64,000 bases of DNA from positions 6,944,001 through 7,008,000 of the forward strand of contig NZ_CP109132.1 of assembly GCF_035918015.1 (NCBI RefSeq), given 5' to 3'. Shown one piece after another: positions 58,369-64,000 of the stretch (the first letter of the stretch is position 1; every line of letters starts with the position of its first letter). Below the pieces are notes generated by a model. That model saw only the letters and a program-made list of their open reading frames with translations. It searched no databases and was not told the origin of the DNA. The position numbers and the translations under genes were made by a program. This DNA is from Streptomyces sp. NBC_01754. Its GTDB lineage: Bacteria; Actinomycetota; Actinomycetes; Streptomycetales; Streptomycetaceae.

Positions 58369-61300
58369 GCGTCGAGCTCCTTCAGCCGGGCCGCCAGCAG
58401 GGCGGCGACGTCGTCCAGGAACCGGTCCTGCATCAACTGCGGGTGGGTGCAGTCGAGATCGTGGTTGACGATCTCCCCGGTCACATGAGGCCGCCAGGCC
58501 TCGCGGGTCAGCCAGTCCTCCGCGCGCGGCGCGGCCGCCGTGAAGAAGAGCACGTCACCGTCGAAGGACCGGTGCTCGTGCTCACGCATCATGCGGGCGT
58601 GGTTGGGCACGATGTCCACGATCTTCGACAGGGTCAGGTCGCTGAGCCCGGCGAGCGGACTGCCCGCCCGGCGCAGTGTGGCCACCACATCGGCCCGGGT
58701 GCGTTCGCCGGTGCGCTCGAAGCCGGCCATCCGCAGCACGGCGGTGAGCGCGTCACCCTCCTCGGGGGCCGGCCTGTCACGCCACTGCTCGGCCGGGAAC
58801 GCGTCGAGCAGGGCGAGGAGTTCGACCTCTTCGCCGGCCTCCTGGAGCAGCACGGCCACCGTGTGCGCGAGGACCCCGCCGACCGACCAGCCCAGCAGCC
58901 GGTACGGGCCGTGGGGCCGCACCTCACGGATCCGGGCGGCGTAGTCGGCCGCCTCCTCCGCGAGCGTGCGCGGCAGCGGCTCCTCGCGTACGAGGCCGCG
59001 GGCCTGGACGCCGTACAGCGGCTGACCCGGACCCAGCCGGGACGACAGGCCCGCGTAGCACCAGGCGATGCCGCCGGCCGGGTGGACGGCGAACAGCGGT
59101 GGACGCTCCTCGCCGCCGCGCAGCCGCAGGACGACGTCCAGGGCGTCCCCGGAGCCCGTCTCCCCGGTGCCCAGACGTGCGGCGAGAGCGGCCGGGGTGG
59201 CCGCCTCGAACAGCGAGCCGATGGTCAGCTCCGTGCCCAGCTCCTCCCGGACCCGGCCCACCAGCCGGACCGCGAGCAGCGAGGTGCCGCCCAGGTCGAA
59301 TAAGGCGTCGTCCGGGCCGACCCGATCCACCCCGAGCACCTCGGCGAACAGCCGGGTCAGGGCCTCCTCGCGCGGCCCCGACGGCCGCCGGGAACCCTGC
59401 CGGCCCGCGAAGACCGGGGCGGGCAGCTCACGGCGGTCCAGCTTGCCGTTGGGGCTCAGCGGGAACGCGTCGAGGACCACCACGGCCGTCGGCACCATGT
59501 GCTCCGGCAGTTCCCGCCCCAGCGAGGCGCGCACGGCCGCCGGATCGGCGTCACCGGTGACGTAGCCGACGAGCAGATGCTCGCCCGCCCGGTCCTCGCG
59601 CACCAGCGCGCAGGCCCCGTCCACCCCGTCCTGGGCCACCAGCGCCGCCTCGATCTCGCCGAGTTCGATGCGCTGGCCCCGCAGCTTCACCTGGTGATCG
59701 GTGCGGCCGAGGTATTCGACCTCGCCCTTTTCGGTCCAGCGGGCGAGGTCCCCCGTGCGGTACATCCGGCTGCCCGGCCGCCCGAAGGGATCGGCGACGA
59801 AACGGGCGGCGGTCAGCTCCGCGCGGCCCAGATAGCCCTCGGCGAGCTGGCGGCCCGCCAGGAACAGCTCTCCCGGCACACCCGGCGGGCAGGGCTGGAG
59901 CGCCGCGTCGAGTACGTACAGCCGGGTGTTCCACACCGGCCTGCCGATCGGCACCGGGCCGGTGCCGTCCGCCTCGCACGCGTGGTGGGTGACGTCGACG
60001 GCCGCCTCCGTGGGCCCGTACAGATTGTGCAGACCGGTCCCGGGCAGCGCGCGGTGGAAGGCGGCGGCCGTCTCGCGGGGCAGGGCCTCCCCGCTGCAGA
60101 ACACCCGGCGCAGGCTGCCGCAGGCCTCCGGGTCCGCCTCCGCGAGGAAGACCTGGAGCATCGACGGCACGAAGTGGCAGGTGGTGACGGACTGTTCGCG
60201 GATCAGCCGGGCCAGGTAGGACGGGTCCTTGTGGCCGCCGGGGTCGGCGACGACCAGCGCGGCGCCCTGCCGCAGCGGCCAGAAGAACTCCCACACCGAG
60301 ACGTCGAAGGACGACGGGGTCTTCTGCAGCACCCGGTCCCCGGCGGTGAGGCCGTACGCGCCCTGCATCCAGCGCAGCCGGTTGTCGATCGCCCCGTGCG
60401 AGACGACGACACCCTTGGGACGGCCGGTGGAGCCCGAGGTGTAGATGACGTACGCCGGATGGGCCGGGGTCAGGGGGCGCGCCGGGTTCGCCCACAGGTA
60501 GCCCGAGAGGTCCAGCCCGTCCAGCACCACCAGCGGCGTCCCGGTGTCCTTTGGGAGCCGGTGTGCACGGTCGGTGATCGCGCACACCGGAGCGGCGTCG
60601 TCGAGCATGTGGGTGACGCGTCCCGCCGGGTACTCCGGGTCCAGGGGCAGGTAGGCGGCCCCCGACTTCAGCACGGCGAGGAGGGAGACCACCAGGTCCA
60701 CCGAGCGCGGCAGCGCCACCGCCACGACGGCCCCCGGCCCGGCGCCCAGGGTCCGCAGGTGGCGTGCCAGCCGGTTGGCCCGGACGTTCAGTTCCGCGTA
60801 GGTGAGCGAGGTGCCGCCGTGCACCAGGGCCGTGGCGCCGGGGGTGTGTGCGGCACGCGCCTCGATCGGGCCGATCAGTGTGGTCGGTGGGAGCTCCCGG
60901 TCCGTGGCGTTGAACGTCTCGGTGACCAGGGTGAGTTCGTCCGCGGTGGCGATGCTGTGCACGGCCGTCGGCGCGTGCGGGTCCGCGTGGACCAGACGTT
61001 CCACGAGGCCGAGGAACCGTTCCTGGTGGGCGGCGAGATCCGCCTCCCCGTACAGCGCGGGATTGCCGTCGTGGTCGATGCGCAGGCCGTGGCCGTCGGA
61101 CCGGTCGTAGACGTTGACCGTCATGTCGTCGACGGGACCGGCCGAGAGGTTCCCGGCGCGGACGGGGGCCCCGGCGAAGTCGAGCGCGTAGTCGAAGGGC
61201 ATGACGTTGACGAGCGGGCCGACCAGGCCCCGGTTCTCGCCGAGCAGCCGCAGGTCGCGGCGGATGTCCTCGTAGCGGTACCGCTGGTGGCGGCGTACCC

Positions 61301-62288
61301 CGCGGATGCCGAGGACCACCTGCCGGACCAGCTCGGCGAACGTCCCCCCGGGGGAGACGGTCAGCCGCAGCGGCAGCACGTTCATCACCATGCCGGGCAC
61401 CCGCAGCGAGACCGACCCCAGCCGCCCCATCATGGGCAGGCCGAGCACCACCTCGCCGTGCCCGGTCGCCCGCGAGGTGTACAGGGCCTGGGCGGCGATC
61501 AGGACGTCGGGCCAGGTCGCGCGGAGCCGGTCGGCGAGCTCCCGTACGCCTTCGGTGACGGACGGTTCCAGCTGGGCGGTGCGGCGCAGGAAGGTACGGG
61601 ACGGCAGCGCGCCCCGGCCCGCGAGCCGCGGTACCCCGGGCCGGTCTCCGAACGCCCCGTTCCAGTGCGCCCGGTCCGCCTCGAAGCCCTCGGAGGAGCG
61701 GTACGCGACGTCCTCCTCGACCAGGTCGGCGAGCGTGCCGAAGACCCGGGGCCCGGGGTCGGTGCCGCCGGCCAGCGCCGTGTAGACCTCGGCGGTACGC
61801 CGCACCAGCAGCGAGTAGCCGAACCCGTCCATGACGAGGTGGTGGATGGCCAGGTACCACAGCCACCTCTCCTCGGCGACGCGGAACAGCGCGTGCCGGA
61901 ACGGCGGACCGGACGCCAGGTCGAACGGCTCGGTGAGGTCGGCGCGCATCCACTCCTCGGCCCGCCGGTCCGCACGCGGCACGCCCCGCAGGTCGTGCAC
62001 GGTCAGCGGGGGTTCGACGGCGGGGGCCAGACGCTGGCGCGGACCGTGCTCACCGTCCTCGACGCGCACCCGCAGCGCGTCGGTCTCGCCGGTGACGCGC
62101 CGCAGGGCCTCGGTGAACACCCCGGGGTCGAGGGGGCCGTCGATCTCCAGGCACTCCGCGGTGTTCTGCGCGGGGCTCAGCGGGTCGAGCGACTGGGCGT
62201 ACCACATGCCGGACTGGGCGGCGGTCAGCGGGAGCGACAGCGGGCCGGGGCCGGGGGGAGGGGCGCCGTCGGTGAGCAGGGCCGTCAT
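58365..62288 (-). CDS. EntF-like NRPS, C-A(Ser)-T-TE
   Basis: Single-module NRPS of 1307 residues. Condensation domain (about 15-440) with HHLVMDG at 149-155; adenylation domain (about 460-950) with YTSGSTGRPKG and SPNGKLDRRELP; thiolation domain with LGGTS, phosphopantetheine Ser1003; thioesterase (about 1060-1300) with GWSVGG Ser1135 and His1282 in DCTHPQ. Reading the ten specificity positions from FDVSVW, TCHFVPSML, VFCSGEAL and NLYGPTEAAVDV gives DVWHFSLVDK, the L-serine code of EntF. It should couple 2,3-dihydroxybenzoate to serine and cyclise three units to an enterobactin-like trilactone. It overlaps the genes on both sides by four bases. Confidence 0.92.
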   Translation of the reverse strand: MTALLTDGAPPPGPGPLSLPLTAAQSGMWYAQSLDPLSPAQNTAECLEIDGPLDPGVFTEALRRVTGETDALRVRVEDGEHGPRQRLAPAVEPPLTVHDLRGVPRADRRAEEWMRADLTEPFDLASGPPFRHALFRVAEERWLWYLAIHHLVMDGFGYSLLVRRTAEVYTALAGGTDPGPRVFGTLADLVEEDVAYRSSEGFEADRAHWNGAFGDRPGVPRLAGRGALPSRTFLRRTAQLEPSVTEGVRELADRLRATWPDVLIAAQALYTSRATGHGEVVLGLPMMGRLGSVSLRVPGMVMNVLPLRLTVSPGGTFAELVRQVVLGIRGVRRHQRYRYEDIRRDLRLLGENRGLVGPLVNVMPFDYALDFAGAPVRAGNLSAGPVDDMTVNVYDRSDGHGLRIDHDGNPALYGEADLAAHQERFLGLVERLVHADPHAPTAVHSIATADELTLVTETFNATDRELPPTTLIGPIEARAAHTPGATALVHGGTSLTYAELNVRANRLARHLRTLGAGPGAVVAVALPRSVDLVVSLLAVLKSGAAYLPLDPEYPAGRVTHMLDDAAPVCAITDRAHRLPKDTGTPLVVLDGLDLSGYLWANPARPLTPAHPAYVIYTSGSTGRPKGVVVSHGAIDNRLRWMQGAYGLTAGDRVLQKTPSSFDVSVWEFFWPLRQGAALVVADPGGHKDPSYLARLIREQSVTTCHFVPSMLQVFLAEADPEACGSLRRVFCSGEALPRETAAAFHRALPGTGLHNLYGPTEAAVDVTHHACEADGTGPVPIGRPVWNTRLYVLDAALQPCPPGVPGELFLAGRQLAEGYLGRAELTAARFVADPFGRPGSRMYRTGDLARWTEKGEVEYLGRTDHQVKLRGQRIELGEIEAALVAQDGVDGACALVREDRAGEHLLVGYVTGDADPAAVRASLGRELPEHMVPTAVVVLDAFPLSPNGKLDRRELPAPVFAGRQGSRRPSGPREEALTRLFAEVLGVDRVGPDDALFDLGGTSLLAVRLVGRVREELGTELTIGSLFEAATPAALAARLGTGETGSGDALDVVLRLRGGEERPPLFAVHPAGGIAWCYAGLSSRLGPGQPLYGVQARGLVREEPLPRTLAEEAADYAARIREVRPHGPYRLLGWSVGGVLAHTVAVLLQEAGEEVELLALLDAFPAEQWRDRPAPEEGDALTAVLRMAGFERTGERTRADVVATLRRAGSPLAGLSDLTLSKIVDIVPNHARMMREHEHRSFDGDVLFFTAAAPRAEDWLTREAWRPHVTGEIVNHDLDCTHPQLMQDRFLDDVAALLAARLKELDA

Positions 62289-62515
62289 GAGACGACCCCC
62301 AGCAGGGCGGACCAGCTCTCGACGGAGGGCCGCTCGGCCAGGTCCGCGAAGTCCGCCCGGACGTCGTGGTCCCGGCGCCAGCGCCCGAGCAGCGCCATGA
62401 TGCGGACGGAGTCCAGTCCGTAGTCCAGCAGGTTCTCGTCCACGGGTATGTCGGCGGGGTCCTCACCGAGCGCGTCGGCGACGTCGGCGCGGATCAGGTC
62501 CAGGGTGAGCGCCAT
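62285..62515 (-). CDS. Stand-alone aryl carrier protein
   Basis: Carrier protein of 76 residues with the phosphopantetheine site LDYGLDSVRIMALL (Ser36), the DSVR form typical of aryl carrier domains. It corresponds to the C-terminal domain of EntB/DhbB, here as a separate gene. Loaded with 2,3-dihydroxybenzoate by the DhbE-like ligase, it donates the acyl group to the NRPS condensation domain. It overlaps the NRPS start by four bases and lies five bases after the isochorismatase gene. Confidence 0.9.
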   Translation of the reverse strand: MALTLDLIRADVADALGEDPADIPVDENLLDYGLDSVRIMALLGRWRRDHDVRADFADLAERPSVESWSALLGVVS

Positions 62516-62520
62516 GGCGG

Positions 62521-63153
62521 TCAGATCTCCTTCAGCAGCGCGTCGGTGGTGGTCACACGGGCGCAGCGGCCGGCCGCGTAGCGCAGGGCCATGTCGTGGT
62601 CCTCGCGCGAGAAGTCGGCCACCGCGTCGGCCACCACGAACGCCTGGATGTCCCGCATCCACGCGTCGGCCGCGCTCATGAGGACGCCGATGTGCGCGTA
62701 GACCCCGGTGACCACCAGTTGGTCACGGCCGGCCTCGTGCAGCACGTCCGCCAGCCGGGTGCGGACGAAGGCGCTGTACTTCCACTTGGTCAGGACGACG
62801 TCCCCGTCCGCGGGTGCGACGGCCTCCGGTACGGCCAGGGCCTCGGGGGCGTCCGCGGCCCCGGGGCCCCAGAAGTCGAGTTGGAGGCCGCGCTCCTCGG
62901 GAGTCTGGCCGCCCTTCTGGGCCGAGTAGACCACCGGGACACCGGCTCTGCGGCACTCCTTGATGATGCGGGCGGTGTTGTCGAGCATTCCGGTCAGCGG
63001 CTGCTCACCGGCCGGGTAGGCGCTGAGGAAGTGGTTCTGGAGATCGTGGACCAGGAGTACGGCGCGTGCCGGGTCGACGCTCCAGTCGACGCGGCCGGCG
63101 GGCAGTTCGGCTCCGGTCGGCAGGGCGTAGGGAGCGATGGCGGGAAGGGCCAT
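62521..63153 (-). CDS. dhbB: Isochorismatase
   Basis: Isochorismatase of 210 residues, converting isochorismate to 2,3-dihydro-2,3-dihydroxybenzoate and pyruvate. Seen: VLLVHDLQNHFLSAYPAGEQP with catalytic Asp37, VVYSAQKGGQTPEERGLQLDFWGPG, LTKWKYSAF with the active lysine, and VVTGVYAHIGVLMSAADAWMRDI. The usual EntB carrier domain is missing from the C-terminus; it is supplied by the next gene, so this is a split EntB. Confidence 0.92.
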   Translation of the reverse strand: MALPAIAPYALPTGAELPAGRVDWSVDPARAVLLVHDLQNHFLSAYPAGEQPLTGMLDNTARIIKECRRAGVPVVYSAQKGGQTPEERGLQLDFWGPGAADAPEALAVPEAVAPADGDVVLTKWKYSAFVRTRLADVLHEAGRDQLVVTGVYAHIGVLMSAADAWMRDIQAFVVADAVADFSREDHDMALRYAAGRCARVTTTDALLKEI

Positions 63154-63188
63154 GGGTGGGGGACCTTTCGGTGCCGCTCGGGGCGGAC

Positions 63189-64000
63189 TCAGTGCTGACG
63201 CGTGGCGGTCCGGGCGGGGGCCGCGTCGGAACGCAGCCCGTTCTTGCTGACCTTGCCGATGCCGGTCTGCGGGAAGGCGTCGACGAACTCGACGAGGTCG
63301 GGGACCTTGTAGGCGGCGACACCCCGTTCGCGTACCAGTCTCTTGACGGCGGGTGCCTTCATCGGCTCGGCGCCCTCGCGCAGGATGACGTAGGCCAGGG
63401 AGCGTTCGCCGAGGTAGGTGTCGGCGACGCCCACCACGGAGACGTCGTGGACGGACGGATGGGAGAGGATGATGTTCTCGATCTCCTCGGGCGCGATCTT
63501 CTCGCCGCCCCGGTTGATCTGGTCCTTGGCCCGGCCCTCGACGACGAGGTGCCCCGACGGGGTGCGGCGCACGATGTCGCCGGTGCGGTAAAAGCCGTCG
63601 GAGGTGAACGCCCGGGCGTTGTGCTCAGGGGCACGCCAGTAGCCGCGGATCGTGTAGGGGCCCCGGGTCAGCAGATGCCCGTAGCCGTCCTCCGGGACCT
63701 CCTGGTCCTCGTCGTCGACGACGAGGATCTCGTCGTCCGGGGAGATGGGGCGGCCCTGGGTCGTGACGACCGTCTCCTGGTCGTCGTCCAGGCGTGTGTA
63801 GTTGACGAGCCCTTCGGCCATGCCGAAGACCTGCATGAGCCGGCAGCCCAGAGCGGGCTCCAGACGGCGGGCCGCGGCCTCGCTGTACTTGGCGCCTCCG
63901 ACCAGGACCAGGCCGAGACTGGAGAGGTCGTCCTTCGTGTCCAGGGCGGCCTCCGTCCAGACCAGGGCGAGCGGCGGCACCATGCCCGTCATGGTGACGC
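63189..64000 (-). CDS. dhbE: 2,3-dihydroxybenzoate-AMP ligase, 5' end outside window
   Basis: Adenylating enzyme of the siderophore starter unit; only the last 270 or so residues are visible, since the frame stays open to base 64000. Seen: [23 protein letters not shown], the DhbE/EntE signature [50 protein letters not shown] and the catalytic lysine in [13 protein letters not shown]. It activates 2,3-dihydroxybenzoate and loads the aryl carrier protein encoded downstream. The 35-base gap to the isochorismatase gene suggests one operon whose promoter, probably with DmdR control, lies beyond the window. Confidence 0.93.
   Translation of the reverse strand, partial: VTMTGMVPPLALVWTEAALDTKDDLSSLGLVLVGGAKYSEAAARRLEPALGCRLMQVFGMAEGLVNYTRLDDDQETVVTTQGRPISPDDEILVVDDEDQEVPEDGYGHLLTRGPYTIRGYWRAPEHNARAFTSDGFYRTGDIVRRTPSGHLVVEGRAKDQINRGGEKIAPEEIENIILSHPSVHDVSVVGVADTYLGERSLAYVILREGAEPMKAPAVKRLVRERGVAAYKVPDLVEFVDAFPQTGIGKVSKNGLRSDAAPARTATRQH

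Noticed and set aside
59499..62423. A 974-codon open frame on the plus strand
   Set aside because: Antisense shadow of the NRPS gene; translation is Arg/Gly/His-rich with no domain.

Overview
The window is very GC-rich actinobacterial DNA and almost certainly comes from a Streptomyces or a close relative. The signs are strong third-position G/C, many four-base ATGA/GTGA gene overlaps, GTG starts, GGAGG-type ribosome binding sites, a GAF-PucR regulator, a DUF5709-type acidic protein, an ABATE/CGNR regulator and DmdR-type iron boxes. I saw no rRNA or tRNA genes, CRISPR arrays or insertion sequences. Both window ends cut through genes: an SDR at the left and a 2,3-dihydroxybenzoate-AMP ligase at the right.

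Layout. (1) 1-10.8 kb: a ketone-body type locus with 3-hydroxybutyrate dehydrogenase, a GAF-PucR regulator, a branched-chain-amino-acid-type ABC importer operon that ends in a translationally coupled alpha/beta hydrolase, and a divergent two-subunit 3-oxoacid CoA-transferase. (2) 10.8-14.2 kb: a frameshifted, truncated maleylpyruvate-isomerase-family pseudogene, an MFS transporter and a YbdK-type carboxylate-amine ligase. (3) 14.2-29.1 kb: a CYP152-type P450 and a pyruvyl-transferase-like gene on the minus strand, divergent from a tightly packed 12-gene operon. That operon encodes UDP-xylose synthase, a carbamoyltransferase, GmhB, GmhA, HldE and seven glycosyltransferases, two of them heptosyltransferase-like. 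It is an apparent ADP-heptose route in a Gram-positive. (4) 29.1-35.2 kb: a DUF5709 protein, a divergent MFS/CGNR-regulator pair sharing GTTAC dyads, a large clade-2 catalase with a 22-bp perfect terminator, a possible 46-residue peptide and a cupin.

(5) 35.3-53.9 kb: a catabolic island. A carboxymuconolactone-decarboxylase-like protein and a ribose-type ABC importer precede a LysR regulator. Three enzyme transcription units follow: extradiol-type dioxygenase, ALDH, FAH-family, VOC, alpha/beta hydrolase, GlcG-like and MetE-like; then ABM diverging from ALDH and LhgO; then amidohydrolase, ThDP enzyme and Ldh2-family dehydrogenase. Their promoter regions share a GCGCAACAA-N4-TTGC element (exact in two, near-match in the third), so they probably form one regulon. 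The substrate is not evident: the enzyme set fits either meta-cleavage of a ring compound or oxidation of a sugar acid, with pyruvate or 2-oxoglutarate as the likely end product.

(6) 54.0-64.0 kb: an iron-regulated catechol siderophore locus. A YncE-like beta-propeller protein, a repeat-containing surface protein and an enterochelin-esterase-like hydrolase each have a DmdR-type iron box upstream. The biosynthetic operon encodes DhbE, a stand-alone isochorismatase, a stand-alone aryl carrier protein, a C-A-T-TE NRPS whose A domain carries the serine code DVWHFSLVDK, and MbtH. This is an enterobactin-type assembly line. The surface protein gene has a poly-C tract of eight that puts its start and signal peptide one base out of frame, which is either a sequencing error or a slippage switch.
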